Shown here: in pieces, positions 6,979-13,314 of the stretch
Numbering within the stretch: the stretch's first letter is position 1
Layout: each line of letters opens with the position of its first letter
Source of the DNA: an uncultured Eubacteriales bacterium
GTDB taxonomy: Bacteria > Bacillota > Clostridia > Christensenellales > Aristaeellaceae
DNA: 14,914 nucleotides
NCBI GenBank assembly: GCA_944353735.1
Contig: CALVPU010000283.1
Span: 1 to 14,914, forward strand
Reading direction: 5' to 3'
Program-made: the position numbers and the translations under genes
The notes under the pieces: generated by a model
The model's database searches: none
Told to the model about the DNA's origin: nothing
What the model saw: the letters and a program-made list of their open reading frames with translations, nothing else

Positions 6979-8139
6979 TCACCCGCCCTCGGCGCGCAGG
7001 CGCATCTTCTTGAGAATGCGGCTCTCCAGCCGCGAGACCTGTACCTGTGAAATGCCCATGTCGCGCGCGATCTCGGTCTGCGTGTGCGCCTTGAAGTAGC
7101 GGCGGACGATCAGCGCGCGCTCGTCGTCAGGCAGATCGCGCAGCAGCTTCGCCAGCGTCAGCCGCGAATCGACGTCGCGCATGGGCTCGTCGCCGAGCAC
7201 GTCCATCAGCCGGAGGTCGCCCTCTCCACCGATGGGCTCGCTGAGCGAGCGCACGCGATTGCGGGCGTTCAGCGCCAGCACGACGTCCTCGCGCGACAGC
7301 GAAAGCGCCTGCGCCACCTGCGCCACGTCGGGCGCCGCGCCGTGCTCCGCGCACCAGTCGTCGCAGAACCGCGCCACGCGGCGGGCATTTTCGTGAATCG
7401 TGCGCGAAACGTGAATCGGTCCGTCGTCGCGCAGGAAGCGCCGGATCTCGCCGAGGATCACCGGCACGGCATACGTGGAGAAGCGCACCGGGACTTCCGG
7501 GTCGAAGCGGTCGACCGCCTTGAGCAGCCCCATGCAGCCATACTGAAACAGATCCTCCCGGTCCGCGCCGCGCCCGACGAAGCGCTTGACCAGAAAGCGT
7601 ACCAGCGCCAGATTTTCCGCCACCAGTTCCTCCCGCGCCTGCGCGTCTCCGGCGTGCGCGCGGCGCAGCTTCTCGCGCAGCGCGTCGTCCGCGCAGCGTT
7701 CCCCTTGTCCGGCAGTCCCGGCGGGATGCTCCGCGCGCTTGGATTCGCCTTGCTCGGACAAGGCGCGATCGCCACCGTTCTTCCCTTCGCCCGGCGCGCA
7801 GATGGCGGAAAGCGCGCCGCGCGCGTCACTTCTTCGTTCGGCGATGCAAGGCGACGCAAGGCGCGCCTCTCTGTCCCGCTCCGCGGCGAACTGGACGTGC
7901 TCATCCGTTTCGCCGCCATGCCGGCAGCGATCTCCCTGCGCTTCGACGCGCCGCTCTCCCGAAGTGCAAAAGCCCATCTCCCCTGTGCGCCCATCCGCGA
8001 ATCGGGAAGCCCGTCCAATGCCGCCTTCCTCGCCGTTGCATTCCTTCGCTCTGCATGCGGGAACGCCGCGCGCCGCCCGCGCTGTCGCGCCGCTGGCAGC
8101 GCCCGCATTGCGGCTGCTTTTGTGCGGCGCGCCGCTCAA
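6979..8139 (-). CDS. sigF: RNA polymerase sporulation sigma factor F (start uncertain)
   Basis: Sigma-F directs the first forespore-specific transcription and is held inactive by SpoIIAB, encoded just upstream. The conserved protein begins near residue 150 of this frame: DDALREKLRRAHAGDAQAREELVAENLALVRFLVKRF, then region 2 (DLFQYGCMGLLKAVDRFDP...RFSTYAVPVILGEIRRFLRDDGP, 196-241), region 3 (about 248-300) and region 4 with the helix-turn-helix TQTEIARDMGISQVQVSRLESRILKKM (353-379). The frame is open back to a TTG at 8139 whose TTGA overlaps the spoIIAB stop, giving 386 residues against about 255 in the Bacillus protein. The first 145 codons are rich in Arg, Gly, Ala and Cys and have a lower third-position GC than the core. 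Other possible starts are an ATG at 7977 and a TTG at 7761; the latter would give a normal 260 residues. The core is certain, the start is not. Confidence 0.88.
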   Translation of the reverse strand: MSGAPHKSSRNAGAASGATARAARGVPACRAKECNGEEGGIGRASRFADGRTGEMGFCTSGERRVEAQGDRCRHGGETDEHVQFAAERDREARLASPCIAERRSDARGALSAICAPGEGKNGGDRALSEQGESKRAEHPAGTAGQGERCADDALREKLRRAHAGDAQAREELVAENLALVRFLVKRFVGRGADREDLFQYGCMGLLKAVDRFDPEVPVRFSTYAVPVILGEIRRFLRDDGPIHVSRTIHENARRVARFCDDWCAEHGAAPDVAQVAQALSLSREDVVLALNARNRVRSLSEPIGGEGDLRLMDVLGDEPMRDVDSRLTLAKLLRDLPDDERALIVRRYFKAHTQTEIARDMGISQVQVSRLESRILKKMRLRAEGG

Positions 8140-8591
8140 GCGCGGCGCGCGAGCGGCTCCGCCCGCGCGTCGATGCGCTTGGTCAGCCGCACAGTGGTGC
8201 CCTCGCCGACCGCCGAGCGCACGTCCACCGCGTCCATGAAGCTCTCCATCACCGTAAAGCCCATTCCCGAACGCTCCTCTCCCTCAGAAGTGGTGAAGAA
8301 CGGTTGGCGCGCGTGGGCGATGTCGGCGATGCCGCGACCGCGGTCGATGACGTCGATGGTCACCACACCGTCATCGGTGTAGCGCGCGTGCAGGCGCACG
8401 GTGCCCTTGCCGGAACCATAACCGTGGATGATCGCGTTGGTCACCGCCTCGGATACGGCGGTCTTGACGTCGGCGAGCTGCTCGAGCGTCGGGTTGAGCG
8501 GCAGCAGAAAGCCGCTGACAACCATTCGGGCAAAGGCTTCGTTCTCGGCCAGCGCCGGGAAGTCCAATCGCATTTCGTTGATGATGCTCAT
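8136..8591 (-). CDS. spoIIAB: Anti-sigma-F factor, serine kinase SpoIIAB
   Basis: SpoIIAB binds sigma-F and blocks it, and also phosphorylates SpoIIAA with ATP. The ATG at 8591 has AAAGGAG 5 bases upstream and gives 151 residues, close to the 146 of Bacillus; a longer frame to 8654 would overlap spoIIAA. The GHKL ATP-binding fold is clear: N box SEAVTNAIIHGY at 47-58 (Glu48 and Asn52), G1 box DRGRG at 83-87, and the lid/G2 box ERSGMGFTVMESF at 106-118. It starts 19 bases after the spoIIAA stop and its own TGA overlaps the first possible sigF codon, as expected in the spoIIA operon. The last dozen residues are Arg/Ala-rich and not conserved. Confidence 0.96.
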   Translation of the reverse strand: MSIINEMRLDFPALAENEAFARMVVSGFLLPLNPTLEQLADVKTAVSEAVTNAIIHGYGSGKGTVRLHARYTDDGVVTIDVIDRGRGIADIAHARQPFFTTSEGEERSGMGFTVMESFMDAVDVRSAVGEGTTVRLTKRIDARAEPLARRA

Positions 8592-8610
8592 CGCTTCTCC
8601 TTTCCGCCGG

Positions 8611-8916
8611 CTACGCCAGCCGCTCGACGAGCTGATACAGCCCCGCCATTTCAAAGATCCGGTCGACGCGCCGCCCGGGTGCAGCCACCGCCACGGTGCC
8701 GCCCCGCCGCGCCATCAACTTGTAGCGCCCAATGATCAGGCCGATGCCGGAACTGTCCATGAACTCCAGCCCATCCAGATCGAACACCAGCCGCCGCACG
8801 CGCGGGTCAAGGATCAACTCGTCCAGCTCGGCGCGTATGGACGCCGCAACGCTGTGGTCCAGCTCGCCGGTGAGCCGCACCGTCAGCGTGTTCTTTTTCC
8901 TGACATACGAAAGCAT
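8611..8916 (-). CDS. spoIIAA: Anti-sigma-F factor antagonist SpoIIAA
   Basis: SpoIIAA, when unphosphorylated, pulls SpoIIAB off sigma-F and so turns on forespore transcription. The ATG at 8916 has AGGAGG at 8925-8930, 8 bases upstream, giving 101 residues (116 in Bacillus). It is a single STAS domain: LTVRLTGELDHSVA at 11-24, RRLVFDLDGLEFMDSSGIGLIIGRY at 41-65, and a final helix FEMAGLYQLVERL at 88-100. The phosphorylated serine should be Ser56 in the DSSG motif (54-57). An open frame extends far upstream into the FtsH-like gene but is a shadow. It is the first gene of spoIIA and has a sigma-H-like promoter immediately before it. Confidence 0.95.
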   Translation of the reverse strand: MLSYVRKKNTLTVRLTGELDHSVAASIRAELDELILDPRVRRLVFDLDGLEFMDSSGIGLIIGRYKLMARRGGTVAVAAPGRRVDRIFEMAGLYQLVERLA

Positions 8917-8940
8917 GGAATCATCCTCCTGTGAAGCGAA

Positions 8941-8970
8941 TGATTCCATGCCATCGCGCGCGAATCCTGC
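8941..8970 (-). promoter_or_regulatory. Candidate sigma-H promoter of the spoIIA operon
   Basis: On the minus strand GCAGGATTC (8970-8962) is followed by 12 bases and ATGGAATCA (8949-8941). Against the sigma-H consensus (RNAGGAWWW, 11-12 bases, RNNGAATWW) each box has one mismatch. Transcription would begin near 8934, just before the AGGAGG site. The spoIIA operon is known to use sigma-H in Bacillus. I see no clear Spo0A box nearby. The promoter lies wholly in the 61-base gap after the FtsH-like gene. Confidence 0.6.
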
Positions 8971-8977
8971 CGCGAGA

Positions 8978-10531
8978 TCAGTCTGATTCCGTCGCATCGG
9001 CGCTTTCGCTCGACAGCGCTCCGAGGATCTCGTCCACCTCGCCGCCGCTGAGCGCCTCGCGCGCCTCCAGCGCCCCCGCCAGCCGGGCCAGCGCGTCGGC
9101 GTTCTCGACCAGCACGCGCTGCGCGCGCAGGTACATCGCGCCCAACAGCGCGCGGCAGCGGTCCATCGCACCGCCCGTGCCGCCGCAGCAGCGCTCGAGC
9201 GCCTTGAGCGATACCGCCGGCTCACCCGCCATGCCCAGCTCGGCGACCATCGCCGCGGCGATCTCCGCCGCGCGGGCGAGGTCGTTCGACGCCCCCGCGG
9301 TCAGCGCGTCCTCGCCGTACGCCAGCAGCTCCGCCGCGCGCCCCGCCAGCAGCACGCAGATCTGATTCTCCAGATCGCGCTTGCCGAGCATCACGCGCTC
9401 CTGCGGCACGGAGAGATTGTAGCCCGCCGCGCCGTGCCCCGCCGGCAGGATGCTCACGCGCGTCAGGCGCGCCGATGGCATCAGCGCGCGCAGCGCCACG
9501 GCATGCCCCGCCTCGTGCACGGCAATGATCCGCTTTTCCGCCGGCGAAGCGGCGCTCTCTCGGTCGGCGCCGGCGACCGTGCGCACCAGCGCGGCGCGCA
9601 GGTCGTCCATGGTGATGGCGGACTCGTCCTTGGACGCGGCGATGAGCGCCGCTTCGTTGAGCAGGTTTTCAAGCGACGCGCCGGAAAAGTACGCCGTCTC
9701 GGCGGCGAGCCCGTCGAGGTCGACGCCGCCGTCCAGCGGCTTGTTGCGGCTGTGCAGCTCGAGGATGCTGCGCCGTTCGCGCCGTCCGGGCAGCCCGACT
9801 TCAATCTGCCGGTCGAAGCGTCCCGGGCGCGTCAGCGCCGGATCGAGCATCTCGATGCGGTTGGTCGCCGCCACCACGATCACGCCCTCGCCGCCGCGGA
9901 AGCCCGACATCTCGCTCAGCAGCGCATTGAGCGTCTGGTCACGCTCGTCGGACGAGGCGTCGCTGCGGTGCTTGTCCATGGCGTCGATCTCGTCGATGAA
10001 GATCACGCACCTGCCCGCCTTGCGCGCGCGCCGGAACAGCTCGCGCACGCGCATCGCGCCGACGCCGACGTACTTTTCCACAAAGTCCGAACCCGACAGC
10101 GCGAAGAAGGGCACGCCCGCCTCTCCGGCGAGGGCGCGCGCCAGCAGCGTCTTGCCCGTGCCCGGCGGTCCGTAGAGCAGCACGCCGCGCGGCATGCGCG
10201 CGCCGAGGCGGCGATACTTCTCCGGCGCGACGAGATAGTCGCGCAGCTGTTCGAGCGCCCGCCGCGCTTCGTCGTTCGCGGCGACGTCGGCAAACGAGCA
10301 TCCCGCCGCTTCCTGCACTGCGTCGGCGCAGCCGACCGCTTCCTCGCGTGCCGCCCGCGGGCGCAGCAGCGCGCAGGCGATCGCGCCCAGCAGCGCGGCG
10401 AGCAGCAGCGCGCGCCCCAGCCCCGAACGCTGCGCAAAACTCGTCTGCGCCGTCAGCGCCACGGCAACGCCGCCCGCCGCCAGTACCAGCGCTGCCGTCA
10501 TCAACGCCCTGTACCAACGCTTCAAAGCCAT
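8978..10531 (-). CDS. Short FtsH-type membrane AAA+ zinc metalloprotease
   Basis: This 517-residue protein should be an ATP-driven membrane protease that extracts and cleaves membrane or regulatory proteins. Two helices (about 10-28 and 38-56) are separated by only some ten residues, so the extracytoplasmic domain of standard FtsH is nearly absent. The AAA domain has Walker A GPPGTGKT (121-128), pore segment FVEKYVGVGA (150-159), Walker B VIFIDEID (176-183) and the second region of homology RPGRFDR (235-241). The protease domain has HEAGH (339-343) and the third zinc ligand Asp417 in GASNDLARA. All catalytic residues are present. The ATG at 10531 is only 2 bases from GGAGGGG; a TTG two codons later is better spaced. 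It is 61 bases upstream of spoIIAA on the same strand. It is probably an accessory paralogue, not the main FtsH of about 640 residues. Confidence 0.92.
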   Translation of the reverse strand: MALKRWYRALMTAALVLAAGGVAVALTAQTSFAQRSGLGRALLLAALLGAIACALLRPRAAREEAVGCADAVQEAAGCSFADVAANDEARRALEQLRDYLVAPEKYRRLGARMPRGVLLYGPPGTGKTLLARALAGEAGVPFFALSGSDFVEKYVGVGAMRVRELFRRARKAGRCVIFIDEIDAMDKHRSDASSDERDQTLNALLSEMSGFRGGEGVIVVAATNRIEMLDPALTRPGRFDRQIEVGLPGRRERRSILELHSRNKPLDGGVDLDGLAAETAYFSGASLENLLNEAALIAASKDESAITMDDLRAALVRTVAGADRESAASPAEKRIIAVHEAGHAVALRALMPSARLTRVSILPAGHGAAGYNLSVPQERVMLGKRDLENQICVLLAGRAAELLAYGEDALTAGASNDLARAAEIAAAMVAELGMAGEPAVSLKALERCCGGTGGAMDRCRALLGAMYLRAQRVLVENADALARLAGALEAREALSGGEVDEILGALSSESADATESD

Positions 10532-10571
10532 CCCCTCCGTTCACGAACCGCCGCGCGGTTTCGACATTTGT

Positions 10572-10600
10572 ATTGTAACAGCACGGCGGTGGGATGTCCA
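10572..10600 (-). promoter_or_regulatory. Sigma-A promoter of the FtsH-like gene
   Basis: On the minus strand TGGACA (10600-10595), a 17-base spacer and TACAAT (10577-10572) differ from consensus by one base in each box. Transcription should start near 10565, about 34 bases before the ATG. Readthrough could reach spoIIA. Confidence 0.75.
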
Positions 10601-10608
10601 CAGACATC
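10593..10608. repeat. Inverted repeat over the -35 box of the FtsH-like gene
   Basis: GATGTC, a CACA centre and GACATC form a perfect 6-base inverted repeat overlapping the -35 element (10595-10600). Its position suits a repressor site. It matches no operator I can name and could be chance. Confidence 0.35.
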
Positions 10609-10629
10609 TTCTGGAAGCGCATACAAAAG

Positions 10630-10652
10630 GACCGCGCCCAGACGGCGCGGTC
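10630..10652 (-). terminator. Terminator hairpin, probably the original yitT terminator
   Basis: GACCGCGCC and GGCGCGGTC form a perfect 9-base stem with a 5-base loop. On the minus strand the stem is followed by CTTTTG, a short T-run. No minus-strand gene now ends near it; the nearest is yitT, about 900 bases away across the inserted element. Without the insertion it would start about 30 bases after the yitT stop. Confidence 0.6.
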
Positions 10653-10681
10653 AGCCCCTTGACCCCCCCAGTCAATGGTCA

Positions 10682-11559
10682 TTTTTTATCACAACCCAAA
10701 AACCAAAAGGAAAAAGCGGCCTTCATGTCGAATATAAATACATCAACACATCCAGAAAGAAAATCAGGCGGTGAAGGAAATACTCAATCAGCGGCGTCAG
10801 AAGCAGCAAGTAGAGTTGGTGATCATGGAACAGATGGTGCCGGAGAATCACTTTCTGCGGAAAGTGGACCGTGCGGTGGACTTCAGCTTCATCTACAATC
10901 TGTGCGCGCCGCTGTATTGCGCGGACAACGCTCGACCGACCGTCGACCCGGAGATACTGTTTCGGATGCTGCTGGTGGGGTATCTGTACGGGATCAAGTC
11001 CGAAGCGAGGCTGGAAGAAGAGAGCAACTACAGCATCGCCTACAAGTGGTTCTGCGGACTGGATCTGACAGACAAGGCGCCGGACGCGACGACGATCAGC
11101 CAGGACCGGCGCCGGCGATTCCAGGACAACAACATTGCCGAAGAGATCTTCAACGAAATTCTGCGGCAGTGCGTGGCGAAGGGGCTGGTGGGCGGAGCGA
11201 CCCTGTATACGGATTCGACGCACATCAAGGTCAGGGCGAACAAGCACAAGAAGAAGCGGGCGGAAGTAGCGGTCACGCCGAAGGCGTACCTGAGCGAACT
11301 GGAGGCGCAGGCAGATCAGGAACGGGAGAAACTGGGGAAGAAGCCGTTTGACCGGGATGGCGACGCACACAAGGGCGGCGAGAGCGCTGCACGGATGCAG
11401 AGTACGACAGGCCCGGAGAGCGGACAACAGAGCCGGGATGGGAAGCCGAACGGGTTTTACTATAGCGAACACCGCACGGTGGACAGCAAGCGCAATGTGA
11501 TCGTAAACGCGTATAGTGGACTGAGATCTGTGAACCATCGTTCGCAGACCTCTGATTTT
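10682..11559 (+). mobile_element. Internally deleted IS1182-like insertion element (boundaries tentative)
   Basis: A 5' transposase fragment lies between the FtsH-like gene and yitT. TGGTCA occurs at 10676-10681 and again at 11560-11565, and could be the target-site duplication, giving an element of about 878 bases. The left 90 bases are A-rich and unlike the surrounding DNA. The right 42 bases after the break in the transposase (about 11518-11559) may be the original right end. I found no convincing terminal inverted repeats; an imperfect A-rich pair at 10696-10710 and 11549-11562 is weak. Exact ends need comparison with complete copies. Confidence 0.45.
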
Positions 11560-11592
11560 TGGTCACTCACTTGCCCTGCTGCGGCTGCTTGA
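10771..11592 (+). pseudogene. IS1182-family transposase, 3' half lost
   Basis: The frame opens with GTG at 10771 and shows the N-terminal half of an IS1182-type DDE transposase: VIMEQMVPENHFLRKVDRAVDF (18-39), DPEILFRMLLVGYLYGI (59-75), NYSIAYKWFCGLDL (86-99), LYTDSTHIKVRANKHKK (145-161) carrying the first catalytic Asp148, and DGKPNGFYYSEHRTVDSKRNVIVN (223-246). After about residue 248 the match stops. The frame then runs through unrelated bases into the antisense 3' end of yitT and ends at 11592 by chance. Full-length relatives have roughly 450-500 residues, so the second Asp and the Glu are missing and the protein cannot transpose on its own. The break looks like an internal deletion of several hundred bases. 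Confidence 0.85.
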
Positions 11593-12421
11593 AGCCTTCG
11601 CCGAGCACCTCGTGCGCCTTGTTGGCGATGACGAACGCCGAGGGATCGACGCTGAGCACGATGCGGCGCAGCTGGACCGTCTCGAAGCGGTTGACCACGC
11701 ACAGCAGCACCTGCTTGTCCGCGCCGCTGTACATGCCCTTGGCGGAAAACGCCGTCACACCGCGGGCGAGCTCGTCCATGACGCGCGCGGCGATCTCGTC
11801 GGCGCGGTCGGAGATAATGAAGTACGAATGCGCGCTGTTGGGTCCCTCGAGCACGGCGTCCACCACCAGATTCATCACGCCCGTGCAGATCAGCGCGTAC
11901 ATCGCCGCCTGCTGGTCGAAGACGAACGCCGAGGCGAGGATCACCAGCCCGTCCACCGCAAAGATGCCCACGCTCACGCGCACGGCGGGGAAGCGGCTGT
12001 GCACCAGCGAGGCGAGCATGTCCGAGCCGCCGGTGGTGGCGTTGCCGCGCAGCACCAGTCCGAAGCCCAGCCCGCCCAGCGCGCCGCCAAAGACCGTCGC
12101 CAGCAGCATGTCGTCGGTCGCCGGCGGCAGGGGGATGTGGTCAATCGCCAGCGATAGTCCCAGCATGGCGATCAGCGAGCGGATGCCGAAGCGCAGCCCC
12201 AGCCGCCGCAGGGACAGCAGAAACAGGGGGATGTTCAGCGCGATGCTGACCGTGCCGACGCCGATGCCGGAGAGGCTGTTGACCAGCTGTCCGATGCCGG
12301 TGAAGCCGCCGGCGGCGACGTTGTTGGGAATCAGATAGAGGTTGTACGCCGCCGAACAGCACAAGAGCCCGACGACGATGTACAGCGCGTTCTTTCCCTC
12401 TGCGGCGAGCATTTTTTTCAT
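11567..12421 (-). CDS. YitT family membrane protein (DUF161 / DUF2179)
   Basis: This 284-residue protein belongs to a widespread Firmicutes family of unknown function. The ATG at 12421 is preceded by AGGAGGAGG about 8 bases away. Hydrophobic helices at about 12-32, 36-70, 80-95, 105-125 and 148-192 form the YitT membrane part, with the family-typical NLYLIPNNVAAGGFTGIGQL (27-46) and RGNATTGGSDMLA (125-137). Residues about 198-278 are the soluble DUF2179 domain (SYFIISDRADEIAARVMDEL; RGVTAFSAKGMYSGADKQVLLCVV; DPSAFVIANKAHEVLGEGF). Some proteins of this type bind small molecules or ions, but no function is established. The gene now ends directly against a deleted insertion element, whose edge is 1-2 bases beyond the stop codon region. 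The gene itself is intact. Confidence 0.93.
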   Translation of the reverse strand: MKKMLAAEGKNALYIVVGLLCCSAAYNLYLIPNNVAAGGFTGIGQLVNSLSGIGVGTVSIALNIPLFLLSLRRLGLRFGIRSLIAMLGLSLAIDHIPLPPATDDMLLATVFGGALGGLGFGLVLRGNATTGGSDMLASLVHSRFPAVRVSVGIFAVDGLVILASAFVFDQQAAMYALICTGVMNLVVDAVLEGPNSAHSYFIISDRADEIAARVMDELARGVTAFSAKGMYSGADKQVLLCVVNRFETVQLRRIVLSVDPSAFVIANKAHEVLGEGFKQPQQGK

Positions 12422-12537
12422 GACACGTCCTCCTCCTGCGCGCTGGCGGAACCTCTGCCCGCCGGCGGTCATATTAAGTAAGCGTCCGCATCCTTGCGTC
12501 GGATACGGGCGAGTATTCCCCGAAGGGAGGATGGAAT

Positions 12538-12804
12538 ATGGGCTATCCGCAACGACCGCTGTTTCCGCCGATGGGCGATTGCTGCGCGCCGGACAACTGC
12601 GTGCGCGTGCCGCTGTTTTCCCGCGACGTTTGCCGGCCGCCGAACGCGTGTCCCTGCGCGCAGACTGTCCGGCTGGAGAATCCCTGCTGCCCGGGCGAGT
12701 GCGCCGAGGTCGCGCTGTCGGTCGATGGCTGCGGCAACCTTGTCATGTGCGTACATCGCGAACCATGCTGTCCGCCGCCGCGTCCGCGCCGGTGGTGCCG
12801 CTGA
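12538..12804 (+). CDS. Small Cys-rich protein, possible spore coat or metal-binding protein
   Basis: This 88-residue protein contains 14 Cys (16%) and many Pro and Arg. It starts at an ATG 7 bases after GGGAGG. Cys occur singly and in pairs (DCC, NPCC, EPCC) with short spacings such as CPC and CCPGEC; the ends PPRPRRWCR and MGYPQRPLFPP are Pro-rich. There is no signal peptide or membrane segment. I do not recognise a family. Cys-rich small proteins in spore formers are often coat or exosporium components cross-linked by disulfides, and the segment ENPCCPGECAEVALSVDGCGNLVMCV resembles those in style. This is inference. It is divergent from yitT and followed by a perfect palindrome. Against a random frame: a proper ribosome binding site, biased composition and a terminator right after it. 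Confidence 0.7.
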   Translation: MGYPQRPLFPPMGDCCAPDNCVRVPLFSRDVCRPPNACPCAQTVRLENPCCPGECAEVALSVDGCGNLVMCVHREPCCPPPRPRRWCR

Positions 12805-12825
12805 AGCGCCCTGCAAAAGCAACGA

Positions 12826-12851
12826 CCGCCCGGAGAGCGCTCTCCGGGCGG
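12826..12851. terminator. Perfect 26-base palindrome between convergent genes
   Basis: Two 13-base arms (CCGCCCGGAGAGC and its complement) meet without a loop, 22 bases after the Cys-rich gene and 20 bases after the end of the small membrane protein gene on the other strand. The plus side is followed by GTTTC and the minus side, 8 bases on, by CTTTTG, so it is probably a bidirectional terminator with weak T-runs. Confidence 0.6.
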
Positions 12852-12870
12852 GTGCCGTTTCGACGGTTGT

Positions 12871-13119
12871 TCAGCGCTTCCCGCGCTCCAGCTTGCACAG
12901 CTTGTTGTAGGTCAGTCCGTGCATCACCAAGTTCAGGCAGATCAGCAGCCCAATAAAGGCGCAGATCGCAACGACGATGACGTACGTGCGCGGTTCGTTG
13001 GGGATCACGGCGAGAAAAGTGCTTCCGACGCTGTTAATCAGATAGTTCGTCAGCACGAAGCCCCCCAAAATCGAGCCCAAAAAGAGAATCAATCCAAAGA
13101 GGATGCAAATCGTACCCAT
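12871..13119 (-). CDS. Small two-helix membrane protein, unknown function
   Basis: This 82-residue protein starts at an ATG at 13119 with AAGGAG 9 bases upstream. Residues 2-25 (GTICILFGLILFLGSILGGFVLTN) and about 47-68 (VIVVAICAFIGLLICLNLVMHG) are membrane helices, with a short loop that includes VIPNEPRTY and a basic C-terminus (LCKLERGKR) that should face the cytoplasm. I recognise no family. A perfect consensus promoter and a terminator-like palindrome frame it as its own transcription unit, which supports a real and well-expressed gene. It is divergent from ldh. A longer open frame to 13395 is not used, since it would run through the promoter. Confidence 0.8.
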   Translation of the reverse strand: MGTICILFGLILFLGSILGGFVLTNYLINSVGSTFLAVIPNEPRTYVIVVAICAFIGLLICLNLVMHGLTYNKLCKLERGKR

Positions 13120-13153
13120 AAATCCGTTCTCCTTATGTCGGTAATCTGCCATC

Positions 13154-13182
13154 ATTATAGCCGCGCGCAGCGCTGCTGTCAA
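13154..13182 (-). promoter_or_regulatory. Consensus sigma-A promoter of the small membrane protein gene
   Basis: On the minus strand TTGACA (13182-13177), 17 bases, and TATAAT (13159-13154) match the consensus perfectly. The start of transcription should be near 13147, about 28 bases before the ATG. This is the strongest promoter by sequence in the window. Confidence 0.88.
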
Positions 13183-13283
13183 GCGCGATCGGGTTGAATT
13201 CGCGCCCGTGCGGCAAAATTCGGCGCTTTCCGGCGCAGTCCGCGGCGCTTCAGGGTCAAATTCGCGCTTAACAGATACATATC

Positions 13284-13313
13284 TTGACAACCGAGCCGCG
13301 CGGGACGTACAAT
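13284..13313 (+). promoter_or_regulatory. Sigma-A promoter of ldh-rex
   Basis: TTGACA (13284-13289), an 18-base spacer and TACAAT (13308-13313). Transcription should start near 13320, leaving a leader of about 100 bases before the ldh ATG at 13419. Confidence 0.8.
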
Positions 13314-13314
13314 A

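Noticed and set aside
7084..8382. Long plus-strand frame opposite sigF and spoIIAB
   Set aside because: Antisense to the certain sigma-F core; composition of a shadow. It also does not explain the unusual 5' part of sigF.
9434..10774. 446-codon plus-strand frame opposite the FtsH-like gene
   Set aside because: Shadow of a gene with fully conserved Walker and zinc motifs on the other strand.
10696..11562. Terminal inverted repeats of the insertion element (A-rich 10696-10710 against 11549-11562)
   Set aside because: The match is imperfect, low in complexity and not flanked by a direct repeat, so it cannot define the ends.
12470..12498. Sporulation-sigma promoter before the Cys-rich gene (TCATATT fits a sigma-E -35, CATATTA a sigma-F/G -10)
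   Set aside because: In neither case does the partner box match at the right distance, so short AT-rich matches are probably chance.
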